Origin: Ruegeria sp. HKCCD4315
GTDB taxonomy: Bacteria; Pseudomonadota; Alphaproteobacteria; Rhodobacterales; Rhodobacteraceae
Direction: 5' to 3'
Assembly: GCF_013112245.1 (NCBI RefSeq)
Contig: NZ_WVRN01000002.1
Location: 186,001 to 250,000 of the forward strand
Length of the DNA: 64,000 nt
Part shown: positions 34,573 to 44,293 of the stretch, one piece after another
How the letters are laid out: each line of letters begins with the position of its first letter
How positions within the stretch are numbered: position 1 is the stretch's first letter
The notes under the pieces: model-generated
What the model saw: only the letters and a program-made list of their open reading frames with translations
What the model was told of the DNA's origin: nothing
Databases searched by the model: none
Position numbers and translations under genes: made by a program

Positions 34573-34589
34573 CTTTATTTAGAATAAAG
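34573..34589. promoter_or_regulatory. LysR-type box in comD/lysR divergent promoter
   Basis: CTTTATT-TAG-AATAAAG, a perfect 7-bp inverted repeat containing the T-N11-A pattern (T 34,574; A 34,586) expected for LysR-type regulators. It lies 42 bases upstream of the LysR start and 67 bases from the comD start. Confidence 0.65.
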
Positions 34590-34630
34590 TTTTGGTTTAG
34601 TTTAGTCATACGCCGAGAAGAAATGGTTGC

Positions 34631-35524
34631 ATGAGCATCACGCTGTACAAAACCCTTGTCGCAATCGCTGAGACTGGCAGTTTTGCTGCGGCTGCTGACA
34701 AGGTCTATGTGTCTCAGGCGGCGATTGGGCAGCAGATGAAGCGGCTTGAGGATCAACTGCAGATCACTTTGTTCGACCGCAGCCAACGCACCCCCAGGCT
34801 CAATCAAACCGGTTGGGCGCTGGTCCCGAAGGCAAAAGAGCTGGTGCGTGCCTATGATACTATCCTGGACGGCGTAGCAGGTGACGCTGCTTTTGGTGGT
34901 GAGTTCAATCTTGGAGCTGTGTCTTCGACGATCCGCAGATTGATTCCAACCACTGTCCGTCGCTTGTTGGAAACCTACCCAGAGCTTCGCGTTCACGTAA
35001 CTTCGGCCTTGTCCGGAGATTTGCAGACACAGGTTGAACGCGGCGTGATCGACGCGGCAGTATTGAGTTCGCCGGAAGCCCTAACTACAGAACTGGAATG
35101 GCACCCTTTTGCGGATGAAGAACTGGTGCTGGTGACCTCTCCCGAGGTGACCGATACCGATCCGACGCGAATCCTTGCAGAGCAGCCTTTTGTGCGTCAC
35201 GCCCGGGATGGGATGGTGGGTGTTCTGGCCGATACTTGGCTGGCCCGAAACGGAATCCGGGTGAGATACGCCATGGAAATGAAATCTTTGGAGGATCTCA
35301 CAAGCATGGTGGCGCATAACTTGGGCGTTTCTATCGTGCCGAACCTGTGTATGCCCGATCCGGAATTCGGGCGGTTGCGTAAGATACCTTTGGACGGCAA
35401 ACCCGTTTCCCGTGCGCTTGGTGTCTTGCTGCGTGCCGACAGTCCCAGAAAGCGACTAATCAACCTGTTTGTCGACGAAATCCGTACGTCTGTGGCGCAG
35501 CGCCCGGTTGCGCACAGTGGTTAA
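34631..35524 (+). CDS. LysR-family regulator of the comDE operon
   Basis: 297 residues. The N-terminal winged helix-turn-helix reads LYKTLVAIAETGSFAAAADK and VSQAAIGQQMKRLEDQLQIT, and the rest fits the LysR substrate-binding fold (LGAVSSTIRRLIPTTVRRLL, LGVSIVPNLCMPD). It is divergent from comD with a T-N11-A palindrome between them, so it probably activates comD-comE-dehydrogenase in response to a sulfonate or its product. The 3' end nearly meets the convergent MFS gene (11-base gap). Confidence 0.88.
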   Translation: MSITLYKTLVAIAETGSFAAAADKVYVSQAAIGQQMKRLEDQLQITLFDRSQRTPRLNQTGWALVPKAKELVRAYDTILDGVAGDAAFGGEFNLGAVSSTIRRLIPTTVRRLLETYPELRVHVTSALSGDLQTQVERGVIDAAVLSSPEALTTELEWHPFADEELVLVTSPEVTDTDPTRILAEQPFVRHARDGMVGVLADTWLARNGIRVRYAMEMKSLEDLTSMVAHNLGVSIVPNLCMPDPEFGRLRKIPLDGKPVSRALGVLLRADSPRKRLINLFVDEIRTSVAQRPVAHSG

Positions 35525-35535
35525 GGTGCGGGGCG

Positions 35536-36813
35536 CTAGGTTTTTTCAACAGGGTCATCTATGCGTGCATCCCCGTCAAAACCTGCCTCTTCTTCCTGAA
35601 CCAAGGTTTCAGCTTGCAAGACACCGGGTTGTGCCGCGCCGATAATACCCACAACTTGCACTTCACCGGTTTCAGATGGTGCGGCGACTTGAAAGCGTCG
35701 GATTAACGCAATCAGCGCTACAGACAGCCCGATACTGGCCAAGAGCACCTGTAATCCGCGACCTCCGAACAATGATATCGCGTTTGGGCCCAACATGGTT
35801 CCGACCAATAGCCCAATGTTCAGCAGCAGAACCATGGTGCCGCTGGCGGGTACGATTTGGGACAATCGGAGTTGATCATTCGCATGAGCTGTCAGGATCG
35901 AATAGGTCGGGTACAATCCGATGGCGATCGCTACAAAGCCGTAAACGATATATGAGGGAGACGTGTTGACCGCCATCCATGCACCAGACACCGCCACGAT
36001 AATACCCAAGCCGATGACAACGTAGCGCCTGTCAGTGTGATCGGATATCCAGCCCACAGGGTATTGAACAACAGCACCGGCAATCAGTGCCGCCACCAGG
36101 GCACCCGAGGCCTGTGCGGCCGAAAACCCTTGTTGCAAGGCGTACAAAGGCAAGGTGATGTAATGTGCCGAGACGCCGATGCTGACCAGAACGATGCCAA
36201 TTACAGCGATGGGCGAGACCTTGTATAATCGCGTCACAGGCATGCGTTCCGGAACCGTATAGTCTGGCGCTTTGTTGCCGGAAAGAAGCAGCGGTACGAT
36301 AGACAAAGAAATAAGGATCGAGACGGTGCCGAACAGCAGATTGCCCGTCGGATCGGGAAAGCCAACAAGCGCGGTACCTAACGCAGGCCCTGCAAGCTGG
36401 ATAATGAAGTAAAGCGACAGCACTTGCGCACGCGTGTTGTTTTCGGATTTGGCGTTCAGCCAGCTTTCGGTGATCACGTAGAGCCCAGGGTAACAGAACC
36501 CTCCCAAAAAACGCATGACGCTCCAACTAACGGCGTCGCTGGTCAGCAGGTGTACGATTGCTGCGATGGACACCAAAGATGCAAGCGCTGAAAAGGCCCG
36601 AATATGCCCGACGTTTTCCACCAGACGCGGGGCCATCGCCGTTCCCGCAAGCGCGCCCAGAGGATAACTGGCCTGCATGACAGAGATGGTAAAGTCGCTA
36701 AATCCTAGGCTTGCCCCGCGAATTGTAAGCAGAGTTGCCAACAGGCCATTGGCTACCATCAGCATGAGCATCCCTAAGAACAGTGCCCAGTTTTCATTTA
36801 GTGCGCGTATCAT
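35536..36813 (-). CDS. MFS transporter
   Basis: 425 residues, about 12 membrane segments. NENWALFLGMLMLMVANGLL is the first helix; LVENVGHIRAF, FLGGFCYPGLYVITESWLN and SDHTDRRYVVIGLG mark the loops. The ESWLN motif places it near the YcaD/UMF-type drug:H+ antiporter-like group, substrate unknown. ATG at 36,813 preferred over a TTG two codons earlier. It lies downstream of the MmgE/PrpD gene on the same strand with a 122-base gap that contains a hairpin. Confidence 0.82.
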   Translation of the reverse strand: MIRALNENWALFLGMLMLMVANGLLATLLTIRGASLGFSDFTISVMQASYPLGALAGTAMAPRLVENVGHIRAFSALASLVSIAAIVHLLTSDAVSWSVMRFLGGFCYPGLYVITESWLNAKSENNTRAQVLSLYFIIQLAGPALGTALVGFPDPTGNLLFGTVSILISLSIVPLLLSGNKAPDYTVPERMPVTRLYKVSPIAVIGIVLVSIGVSAHYITLPLYALQQGFSAAQASGALVAALIAGAVVQYPVGWISDHTDRRYVVIGLGIIVAVSGAWMAVNTSPSYIVYGFVAIAIGLYPTYSILTAHANDQLRLSQIVPASGTMVLLLNIGLLVGTMLGPNAISLFGGRGLQVLLASIGLSVALIALIRRFQVAAPSETGEVQVVGIIGAAQPGVLQAETLVQEEEAGFDGDARIDDPVEKT

Positions 36814-36855
36814 GCCCAATGGCTAGTGCGGATCAGATTTGGAATATACCAATCC

Positions 36856-36875
36856 CGCGACATGCGGATGTCGCG
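36856..36875 (-). terminator. Perfect hairpin between MmgE/PrpD and MFS genes
   Basis: CGCGACAT-GCGG-ATGTCGCG, a perfect 8-bp stem with a 4-base loop, 61 bases after the MmgE/PrpD stop. No T-run follows on either strand, so it may be an RNA-stability element or a binding site instead of a terminator. Confidence 0.4.
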
Positions 36876-36935
36876 ACGAGCCAAAGACAAATCTTTCAGT
36901 TTAAATCCGGCACTTTGCCAGTCGTTCAGGAATGC

Positions 36936-38279
36936 TCAGACCGGAAGACAACAGAGATCCAACAGTCGTTTGAAACCCGCGTTATCAAGCCCGTCGAATT
37001 GCAGCGCCAGTTCTGCGGTTTCTTGCGCACGTTCCGCGCCAAGCACAGGGTCAGCAAGGTCGTGGAATTTGGCTCGAATCTCAGCGTCGCTGAGGGGCAT
37101 ATCCGCGTCTCCACGCGGCGTTCGGGCAGCATCCTGGATGCGGCGGCCATCGTTCAACACCAAAGTGACTTGAGCCCATCGTTTGTCGGTGCTGATGCGG
37201 GTCATCTCGGGGTCGTCAATCAGCTCAATGGTGCGGCTGACGCGCAGGATGTCCGGGTCGCGCAGAGCTGCTGCGCTGAGCTCTTCGATCCCGACCTTGC
37301 CCCGCACAATCATTGCAGCCACCGGAAACGCGATCGCATAAGCAAATTCGTCCTGATTTGCGGGCTCATGCCCAGCCAGACGGGTGGCATAGTGGAAGGT
37401 GCGGATTTCGACGCGTTCAATCTGGGTATGAGACAGGTTGTGGTGTCGCATCATCTCTTTGACGGAATCGAGTGACGGATGTGCCCAGCGACAACAGGGA
37501 TACGCTTTGTAATGCGTGTGATCGACCAACCGCCAGCCAGATCCCAGATCAGCCCAGAACGGGGCTGCGTCCTCACCCTCACAGGTCAGGGCAGGGGCGC
37601 CAGTAAAGCCTTCCATCGCAAGATAAGCCGCCGTTACACCAGACGGTGCGCCCCATCCAACCCCATCCCGCACCATGGTCGGGTGATCAATGCAGCGCAT
37701 CATCTGGCTGCGCGGGCCGTGGTATTCTCCAATGCCGGCCGCTTGGCGGATTTGCTTGGCCGTTCCTCCAAGCAGCTTGACCCCTGCTGCGGCAACGCCG
37801 ACGGCAGTCCATGCCCCGGATGTGTGGTAGTCAGCGCAGGTCGCATGCTGTGCCAACCCGGCGCGGCAGGAGATTTCGTAAGCGGTGGCCAGCACCTCGG
37901 CAAAGCGGCGACCGCTTATTTGTGGGGCGCTGGCTTGAGCCATAGCGATCAGGGCAGGAAAGATCGCTGACCCCGCATGACCCTTGCAGGGTGTTGTGCC
38001 GTCGTGTGCGTCAATGCTGTCTACAGTGAACGCCCCGGCCATAGCTGCGCCAACCGGGCTGACCGTCCGACCATCCATAAGCATCCGCGACTCTCCGGCC
38101 CCGCCTGCACCAAAAATCAGCGGCGCAACGCGACGCGCGATACCTGACAGTTCTGTAGTGGACCCGACGGCTGCGACCCCCATCGTATCAAGAAATGATC
38201 TGCGCAGTGTCCACAGTGCTTCTTCGGCCAGATCATCATAGTGCAGGCCAGCGGCGAACGCGTCAAATCTCTGGCTCAT
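36936..38279 (-). CDS. MmgE/PrpD family protein
   Basis: 447 residues from the ATG (MSQRFDAFAAGL) with GAGG about 10 bases upstream. Family segments include RRSFLDTMGVAAVGS, DSIDAHDGTTPCKGHAGSAI, ATAYEISCRAGLAQH, ADYHTSGAWTAVGVAAAGVK and YKAYPCCRWAHPSLDSV. The family contains 2-methylcitrate dehydratase (PrpD), cis-aconitate decarboxylase and other enzymes that add or remove water or CO2 at small carboxylates. No prpB/prpC genes are nearby, so methylcitrate is unlikely. It may be regulated by the XRE/cupin gene 138 bases upstream on the same strand. Confidence 0.85.
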   Translation of the reverse strand: MSQRFDAFAAGLHYDDLAEEALWTLRRSFLDTMGVAAVGSTTELSGIARRVAPLIFGAGGAGESRMLMDGRTVSPVGAAMAGAFTVDSIDAHDGTTPCKGHAGSAIFPALIAMAQASAPQISGRRFAEVLATAYEISCRAGLAQHATCADYHTSGAWTAVGVAAAGVKLLGGTAKQIRQAAGIGEYHGPRSQMMRCIDHPTMVRDGVGWGAPSGVTAAYLAMEGFTGAPALTCEGEDAAPFWADLGSGWRLVDHTHYKAYPCCRWAHPSLDSVKEMMRHHNLSHTQIERVEIRTFHYATRLAGHEPANQDEFAYAIAFPVAAMIVRGKVGIEELSAAALRDPDILRVSRTIELIDDPEMTRISTDKRWAQVTLVLNDGRRIQDAARTPRGDADMPLSDAEIRAKFHDLADPVLGAERAQETAELALQFDGLDNAGFKRLLDLCCLPV

Positions 38280-38417
38280 GGAATAATGTCCTCGCAAATT
38301 CCGGCCCCGGTGAAGCGACCATTATCCCGAGCGGGTCGAAAAACAAGACGTTCCTATTCCGATTTTGCGGTTACGGAGCTCAATTAGAAACACTCAATTT
38401 CTTGGGCCGGGGCGAGT

Positions 38418-39020
38418 TCAATCCAGAGATACCCATAGAACCTTTGCGTCTTCCTTGCTGGTCGAAATACATCCATGTCCCATCCCGCTGTCATAATACA
38501 GTGAATCCCCGGCCTTCATCGGCAGCGGCCGATAGTGTTCCGACAGAAAGATCAGCTCACCGCTTAGGACATACATGAACTCCTCGCCGGAATGGCGCAC
38601 AAGCGGATCGAACTCGGACATATCTCTTGCCCGGATCGTCGCAATATAGGGCAGCATGCGTTTGCTGGTCAGGTCCGAACACAGCAGTTCGTGCAGATAG
38701 GTCGCGGTTTCCCGGGTCTCGCCCTGACCTTTGGCCGTGAAATCGCGCCGGCCCGATATGCCGGATTGGCCTGTTTCCAAGAACAACTGTGGTGGGTTCA
38801 TATCCAACGCCTGGGTCAGGCGGCGCACGATCTCGAAGCTGGGCTTGGTTTGGTTGTTTTCAATCTTTGACAAGGTGGAACGACCGATTCCCGCTGCGCG
38901 CCCGGCCTCTTCCAAAGTCCAGCCTTTTTCCCGCCGTGCATCGCGAATGGACCGGCCCAACGCCGCGCCTTCGTCCTCTTCGTCTTGGACAGAACCTTCA
39001 TTCCAATGGTCGTCGCCCAT
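38418..39020 (-). CDS. XRE-family regulator with C-terminal cupin domain
   Basis: 200 residues. An acidic leader precedes a helix-turn-helix at about 22-78 (LGRSIRDARREKGWTLEEAG, IGRSTLSKIENNQTKPSFE), and a cupin domain fills the C-terminus (HSGEEFMYVLSGELIFLSEH, MKAGDSLYYDSGMGHGCIS). GGGAGGA lies five to six bases before the ATG. It is divergent from glyA across 147 bases that hold inverted repeats, and in front of the MmgE/PrpD gene on its own strand. By analogy with other XRE/cupin regulators it could control the glycine-catabolism genes, the MmgE/PrpD-MFS pair, or both. Confidence 0.88.
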   Translation of the reverse strand: MGDDHWNEGSVQDEEDEGAALGRSIRDARREKGWTLEEAGRAAGIGRSTLSKIENNQTKPSFEIVRRLTQALDMNPPQLFLETGQSGISGRRDFTAKGQGETRETATYLHELLCSDLTSKRMLPYIATIRARDMSEFDPLVRHSGEEFMYVLSGELIFLSEHYRPLPMKAGDSLYYDSGMGHGCISTSKEDAKVLWVSLD

Positions 39021-39111
39021 CAATTTCCTCCCGATTTATCGCAGGTTACAGATTCCCCTGTACGCACGCAATATCACAAATATGAGAATTATGTTGCTAA
39101 GAAGAGCGAAA

Positions 39112-39135
39112 TTCCACTATAGGAAACAATGTTTC
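39112..39135. promoter_or_regulatory. Adjacent inverted repeats upstream of glyA
   Basis: TTCC-ACTATA-GGAA (39,112-39,125) overlaps GAAAC-AAT-GTTTC (39,123-39,135), just before the glyA ribosome-binding site (GGAGGAGG at 39,155). The divergent XRE/cupin regulator is the obvious candidate binder. No glycine riboswitch is seen in this leader. Confidence 0.45.
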
Positions 39136-39167
39136 GAGTTCAGGATTCGAAAGCGGAGGAGGAAACC

Positions 39168-40421
39168 ATGTTCAAAACGTCGCTGAAAGAGGCTGATCCC
39201 GTCATCGCTGCGTCGATTGACCGTGAGGGCGCGCGCCAGGCCGAGCAGATTGAGCTCATCGCATCCGAGAACATCGTTTCTCAGGCCGTGATCGAGGCGC
39301 AGGGCTCTGTCCTGACCAACAAATACGCCGAAGGATATTCGGGCCGTCGGTATTATGGCGGATGCGAATATGTCGACGAAGTCGAATCTGAAGCCATTGA
39401 GCGGCTGAAAAAGCTGTTTGGTTGTGAATATGCGAACGTTCAGCCCCATTCAGGTGCGCAGGCCAATGGCGCGGTCAAACTGGCGCTGCTGCAACCCGGT
39501 GACACCATTCTGGGCATGTCGCTGGATGCCGGCGGTCACCTGACCCATGGTGCGAAACCTGCCCAATCCGGCAAATGGTTCCGCCCAATCCAATATGGTC
39601 TGACCGAAGCTGGCCTGATCGACTATGATCAGGTTGAGGCACTGGCCAAAGCAGAAAAGCCCAAACTGATAATTGCGGGCGCGTCGGCCTATTCGCAAAA
39701 GATCGATTTCGCCCGCTTCCGCGCTATCGCTGATGAGGTCGGTGCCTGGTTGCTGGCTGACATGGCTCATATCGCGGGTCTTGTCGCAACCGGCCTGCAC
39801 CCTTCGCCTATCGGTCACGCGCATGTGGTGACATCGACCACGCACAAAACCCTGCGCGGCCCGCGTGGCGGCATCATTTTGACCAATGACGAGGCGCTGG
39901 CAAAGAAGATCAACTCGGCGGTATTCCCCGGCCTGCAAGGTGGTCCGCTGATGCATGTAATCGCAGGCAAGGCTGTGGCTTTCGGCGAAGCATTGAAGCC
40001 TGAATTCAAGGACTACATGCAGCGTGTGGTCGACAGTGCTTCGACTCTGGCAGATGTAATGATCGCGCGCGGGTGCGACATCGTTTCCGGCGGCACCGAA
40101 AACCACCTGATGCTGGTCGATCTGCGCCCAATCGGCGTAACCGGTAAAGACGCCGAAGCCGCGCTGGAACGTGCGGGTTTCACTTGCAACAAGAACAGCG
40201 TGCCCGGCGATCCGCAAAAGCCAACCATCACCAGCGGCATCCGTCTGGGTACCGCAGCCGGTTGCAGCCGGGGCTTCGGGCCAGAAGAGTTCAAACAGAT
40301 CGGCAACATGATTGGTGACGTTCTGGATGCACTGGCCAAATCACCGGAAGGCGATGCCGCCGTTGAACGGGCAACCCGCGAACAAGTCCGCGCGCTCTGC
40401 ACCAGCTATCCGATTTACTGA
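39168..40421 (+). CDS. glyA: Serine hydroxymethyltransferase
   Basis: 417 residues, a usual length. ATG chosen with GGAGGAGG five bases upstream; the in-frame ATG at 39,129 lacks this. Signatures: [40 protein letters not shown], and the PLP lysine region [15 protein letters not shown]. It interconverts serine and glycine with tetrahydrofolate in the cytoplasm. As first gene ahead of lpd, lipA and gcvTHP it probably condenses methylene-THF from the glycine cleavage system with a second glycine to make serine. Confidence 0.97.
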   Translation: MFKTSLKEADPVIAASIDREGARQAEQIELIASENIVSQAVIEAQGSVLTNKYAEGYSGRRYYGGCEYVDEVESEAIERLKKLFGCEYANVQPHSGAQANGAVKLALLQPGDTILGMSLDAGGHLTHGAKPAQSGKWFRPIQYGLTEAGLIDYDQVEALAKAEKPKLIIAGASAYSQKIDFARFRAIADEVGAWLLADMAHIAGLVATGLHPSPIGHAHVVTSTTHKTLRGPRGGIILTNDEALAKKINSAVFPGLQGGPLMHVIAGKAVAFGEALKPEFKDYMQRVVDSASTLADVMIARGCDIVSGGTENHLMLVDLRPIGVTGKDAEAALERAGFTCNKNSVPGDPQKPTITSGIRLGTAAGCSRGFGPEEFKQIGNMIGDVLDALAKSPEGDAAVERATREQVRALCTSYPIY

Positions 40422-40432
40422 AAGACGATGAA

Positions 40433-41812
40433 ATGACTTATGACCTGATTGTCATCGGCGGTGGACCAGGCGGTTATGTTGCTGCCATCCGCGCAGCCCA
40501 GCTGGGCTTGAAAGTGGCGTGTGTCGAAGGGCGCGGGGCACTGGGTGGCACTTGTCTGAATGTGGGGTGCATACCCTCCAAAGCGTTGCTGACCTCCTCG
40601 GCCAAATTTGCCGAACTCTCCCATCTCTCCTCCCATGGCATTGAGGTCGGGGAGGCCAGCATAGACGTCCCTGCAATGATGGGGCGCAAGGACAAGATCG
40701 TTGGCGATTTGACCAAGGGCATCGCATTTCTGTTCAAGAAAAACGGCGTGGATCTGATCGAAGGCTGGGCAAGCATTCCGGCGGCAGGACAGGTCAAAGT
40801 GGGTGACGAGGTTCATGAGACCAAGAACATCCTGATTGCTACGGGGTCCGAGCCTACGCCATTGCCGGGGATCGAGATTGACGAACAGAACGTCCTGAGT
40901 TCGACTGGCGCGATTGCGCTGGACAGCGTGCCGGATCATCTGGTGGTGATCGGGGCTGGCGTGATTGGTCTGGAACTGGGTCAGGTCTGGGCGCGATTGG
41001 GCGCGAAGGTCACGGTTGTTGAGTATCTGGACCGCATCCTTCCTGGCATTGACGGTGAAATTGCCAAATTGGCGCAAAGGGCGCTCAGCAAGCGCGGTTT
41101 GAAGTTCCAGTTGGGGCGTGCCCTGAAATCCGTTGAAGAAAACGCGACTGGTCTGACATTGACCGTGGATCGCGTCGGTAAAGACAAAGAAGAGGTGATC
41201 GAAGCCGACAAGGTTCTGATCGCCGTTGGTCGTCGTCCCGTAACTCGTGGACTGGGCTTGGAAGAGCTTGGCGTCGCAGTCGACCCGCGCGGCTTCATCG
41301 AAGTGGACGGCAAGTTCCAGACATCTGTTCCGGGCATCTATGCCATCGGCGACTGTGTCCCCGGACCGATGTTGGCTCATAAGGCTGAAGAAGATGGCGT
41401 TGCTTGTGTTGAAATGCTTGCGGGGGAAGCCGGACATGTCGATTACAACACGGTTCCGGGTGTGGTTTACACAGACCCCGAGGTCGCCTCTGTCGGTTTG
41501 ACCGAAGAAGCTTTGAAAGAGGCAGGCACCGAATACGCCGTTGGCAAGTTTGCCTTCATGGCCAACTCGCGTGCCCGCTCGACCGGTGAGACAGACGGTG
41601 CGGTCAAGGTTTTGGCAGACCCGAACGGCAAAATCTTGGGCGCGCATATCTGCGGGGCGCATGGCGGCGATCTGATCGCTGAATTGGTTCTGGCCATGAC
41701 CAAGGGCGCCACCGTGACAGAGGTCGCAGCAACCAGTCACGCGCATCCGGCGATGGGAGAGGCGGTCAAAGAAGCCTGCCTGGACGCCCTGGGCCGCGCA
41801 ATCCACGCGTAA
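40433..41812 (+). CDS. lpd: Dihydrolipoyl dehydrogenase (L-protein)
   Basis: 459 residues. FAD-binding [17 protein letters not shown] at the N-terminus, redox-active disulfide [16 protein letters not shown]-binding [20 protein letters not shown]-binding [20 protein letters not shown], and the C-terminal catalytic histidine in [13 protein letters not shown]. It reoxidises dihydrolipoyl-GcvH with NAD+. Eleven bases separate it from glyA, so it seems to be dedicated to glycine cleavage. Confidence 0.96.
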   Translation: MTYDLIVIGGGPGGYVAAIRAAQLGLKVACVEGRGALGGTCLNVGCIPSKALLTSSAKFAELSHLSSHGIEVGEASIDVPAMMGRKDKIVGDLTKGIAFLFKKNGVDLIEGWASIPAAGQVKVGDEVHETKNILIATGSEPTPLPGIEIDEQNVLSSTGAIALDSVPDHLVVIGAGVIGLELGQVWARLGAKVTVVEYLDRILPGIDGEIAKLAQRALSKRGLKFQLGRALKSVEENATGLTLTVDRVGKDKEEVIEADKVLIAVGRRPVTRGLGLEELGVAVDPRGFIEVDGKFQTSVPGIYAIGDCVPGPMLAHKAEEDGVACVEMLAGEAGHVDYNTVPGVVYTDPEVASVGLTEEALKEAGTEYAVGKFAFMANSRARSTGETDGAVKVLADPNGKILGAHICGAHGGDLIAELVLAMTKGATVTEVAATSHAHPAMGEAVKEACLDALGRAIHA

Positions 41813-41826
41813 GAAAGAACAGCCAG

Positions 41827-42771
41827 ATGACTATCCAGCTTCGCCCTCGCCATCCTGAAAAGGCCAAAAAGGCTGACAGTGTCATCCCGCGCAAACCCAA
41901 GTGGATTCGCAAGAAAAAGGGCGATAGCGCCGAGTATTACGCAACCCGCCGCCTGATGCGCGAACATAATCTGGCGACCGTTTGCGAAGAGTCTGCCTGC
42001 CCGAATATCGGCGAGTGCTGGTCCAAGCGTCACGCCACCATGATGATCATGGGAGAGGTCTGCACACGCGGTTGTTCCTTCTGCAACGTCTCTACGGGTC
42101 GTCCCGATGCGCTGGATGCGTTTGAACCGGGTAGGGTTGCCGCGGCGGTGAAAAAATTGGGCCTGCGCCACGTGGTCATCACCTCGGTCGACCGCGATGA
42201 TCTGGACGATGGCGGGGCCGAACATATCGCGCAGACCATTCGCGCCGTGCGTCATCAGAACCCGGGCACCACGGTCGAGGTTTTGACCCCTGATTTTCTG
42301 GGAAAAGGTTCTGCCTCAAATATAGTATTTGACGCGGCACCGGATGTTTTCAACCACAATCTGGAAACTGTGCCGCATCTTTACCCAACGGTACGTCCCG
42401 GTGCGCGGTATTATGCTTCGCTGCGTCTTCTGGATGATGCGAAACGCGCCAATCCCGAGATTTTCACCAAATCCGGCCTGATGGTGGGCTTGGGTGAAAG
42501 CCTGAATGACGTGCGGCAGGTCATGGATGACCTGCGCGCCGCTCAAGTCGATTTTCTGACGGTCGGCCAATACCTGCAACCGACCCCGAAACATCATCCA
42601 ATTGACCGGTTCTGGTCACTGGAGGAGTTCGCCCAACTGGAACAGATCGCACGTTCCAAGGGCTTCCTACACGTGTCGGCAACCCCGCTGACCCGTTCAT
42701 CGTTCCACGCGGACGAAGACTTCGCTGCTCTTAAGCAAGCCCGCCAGCGGGCCATCGCAAACAGGGCATAA
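41827..42771 (+). CDS. lipA: Lipoyl synthase
   Basis: 314 residues. Both iron-sulfur cluster motifs are present: the auxiliary [12 protein letters not shown] and the radical-[11 protein letters not shown], as well as the C-terminal R-S-S-(F/Y)-A motif ([11 protein letters not shown]). It inserts two sulfurs into the octanoyl chain on lipoyl domains such as GcvH. Placement 14 bases after lpd inside the glycine-cleavage operon suggests a copy tied to GcvH maturation; lipB is not in the window. Confidence 0.96.
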   Translation: MTIQLRPRHPEKAKKADSVIPRKPKWIRKKKGDSAEYYATRRLMREHNLATVCEESACPNIGECWSKRHATMMIMGEVCTRGCSFCNVSTGRPDALDAFEPGRVAAAVKKLGLRHVVITSVDRDDLDDGGAEHIAQTIRAVRHQNPGTTVEVLTPDFLGKGSASNIVFDAAPDVFNHNLETVPHLYPTVRPGARYYASLRLLDDAKRANPEIFTKSGLMVGLGESLNDVRQVMDDLRAAQVDFLTVGQYLQPTPKHHPIDRFWSLEEFAQLEQIARSKGFLHVSATPLTRSSFHADEDFAALKQARQRAIANRA

Positions 42772-42795
42772 CCAAACGCAAATGGGAGGGAAACC

Positions 42796-44214
42796 ATGGA
42801 AGCGTTAACTTCAATCACAGGGGCCATTAATGGCGTCGTATGGGGGCCGTGGATGCTGGCGCTCATCCTTGGCGTCGGCTTCTTCCTACAGGTGGGCCTG
42901 AAATTCATGCCTATCCTGCGCATTGGCACGGGCTTCAGCCTGCTGTTCAAAGGGCGGGAAGGTCAGGGCGAAGGGCAGATTAGCCCGTTCAACGCGCTGA
43001 TGACCTCGCTGTCGGCGACCATCGGTACAGGTAACATTGCCGGTGTGGCCACTGCTGTCTTCCTGGGCGGTCCGGGCGCCTTGTTCTGGATGTGGATGAC
43101 CGCCCTGGTGGGCATGGCCACCAAATATGCCGAAGCTGTCTGCGCGGTGAAATATCGCGAAAAAGACGAGCTGGGCAACTATGTCGGCGGCCCGATGTAC
43201 TACATCAAAAATGGTCTGGGCGCGAAATGGGCCTGGTTGGGCGTTGCCTTCGCTCTGTTCGGCGGCATTGCGGCCTTCGGCATCGGCAATGGCGTTCAAG
43301 CCAACGGTGTTGCACAGGTTCTGGAAACAAACTTCGGCATCAATGAATCGATCACAGGCATTGTGCTGATGATCCTGACCGCCGCCGTTATTTTGGGTGG
43401 TATCACTCGCATCGGTGCTGTTGCAGGTAAACTGGTTCCGTTTATGGCCATTGCCTACATCGTTGCGGGCCTGCTGGTTCTGCTGATCAACATCGGTTCA
43501 ATCGGCGCAGCGCTGAGCGATGTGTTCACTTATGCGTTCACGCCTTGGGCTGCCAAGGGCGGCGCAGCTGGTGCAGCAGTGTGGCTTGCCATCCGCTTTG
43601 GTGTGGCGCGCGGTGTCTTCTCGAACGAAGCTGGTCTGGGTTCTGCCCCGATCGCCCATGCCGCAGCCGAGACCAAGGGACCTGTAAATCAGGGCCTGAT
43701 CGCGATGCTGGGCACATTCATCGACACCATCATCGTGTGCTCGATCACGGGTCTGGCGATCATCGCTTCGGGCGCGTTGGATGCGTCGGTTGCGGATTTC
43801 GTGGCCAATGGTGAAACCGAAGGATACAAAGCGATTTCCGGCGCAGCTCTGACGTCGCTGGCCTTTGAAACCACTCTGCCGGGTATCGGTGGGTATCTGA
43901 TTGCAATCGCTCTGTCGATCTTTGCATTCACAACCATCCTGGGCTGGTCCTTCTATGGCGAGAAATGCGTTGAGTTTCTGCTGGGTGTTAAATCCCTGCT
44001 GCCATACCGCATCCTGTGGATCGTCGCGATCTACTTCGGCGCAACAGCAGATCTGGGCTTTGTCTGGCTGCTGGCAGATACGCTGAACGCTATGATGGCT
44101 ATCCCGAACTTGATCGCTCTGGCCTTGCTGAGCCCAATCGTCTTCAAGCTGACGAAAGAGTTCTTCGCCTCGAACGGTCAATCGGAAGAGCCCGGCGGAA
44201 AAGCTGCCGAATAA
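42796..44214 (+). CDS. Sodium:alanine/glycine symporter (AGCS family)
   Basis: 472 residues with about 11 hydrophobic segments. Family signatures include FNALMTSLSATIGTGNIAGV, GGPGALFWMWMTALVGMATK, AVKYREKDELGNYVGGPMYY and VFSNEAGLGSAPIAHAA. It takes up alanine or glycine with Na+ across the inner membrane. GGGAGG precedes the ATG. Within a glycine-cleavage operon, glycine is the likely substrate. Confidence 0.93.
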   Translation: MEALTSITGAINGVVWGPWMLALILGVGFFLQVGLKFMPILRIGTGFSLLFKGREGQGEGQISPFNALMTSLSATIGTGNIAGVATAVFLGGPGALFWMWMTALVGMATKYAEAVCAVKYREKDELGNYVGGPMYYIKNGLGAKWAWLGVAFALFGGIAAFGIGNGVQANGVAQVLETNFGINESITGIVLMILTAAVILGGITRIGAVAGKLVPFMAIAYIVAGLLVLLINIGSIGAALSDVFTYAFTPWAAKGGAAGAAVWLAIRFGVARGVFSNEAGLGSAPIAHAAAETKGPVNQGLIAMLGTFIDTIIVCSITGLAIIASGALDASVADFVANGETEGYKAISGAALTSLAFETTLPGIGGYLIAIALSIFAFTTILGWSFYGEKCVEFLLGVKSLLPYRILWIVAIYFGATADLGFVWLLADTLNAMMAIPNLIALALLSPIVFKLTKEFFASNGQSEEPGGKAAE

Positions 44215-44232
44215 GCTCGGCCCTGACGAATG

Positions 44233-44260
44233 CGGGGGGCCACACCGGCCCCCCGGTTTT
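44233..44260 (+). terminator. Strong hairpin after the symporter gene
   Basis: CGGGGGGCC-acacc-GGCCCCCCG followed by GTTTT: a 9-bp GC stem with a short T-run, 19 bases after the symporter stop. It likely reduces read-through from the upstream genes into usp-gcvTHP, or shields the upstream message. Confidence 0.75.
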
Positions 44261-44293
44261 AAAACAGAATTCCATATCTCGAGGAGAGACGTG

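Noticed and set aside
36936..38279. 2-methylcitrate dehydratase (prpD) with a propionate operon
   Set aside because: No prpB or prpC nearby; only the broad MmgE/PrpD family can be supported.
39021..39167. Glycine riboswitch ahead of the glycine-cleavage genes
   Set aside because: The leaders of glyA, the symporter and gcvT lack the conserved aptamer pattern; only inverted repeats are seen before glyA.
40415..41806. 463-codon minus-strand frame opposite lpd
   Set aside because: Mirror frame of a certain lpd gene, no recognisable domain. The same holds for the long minus-strand frame opposite gcvT at 44,937-46,262.
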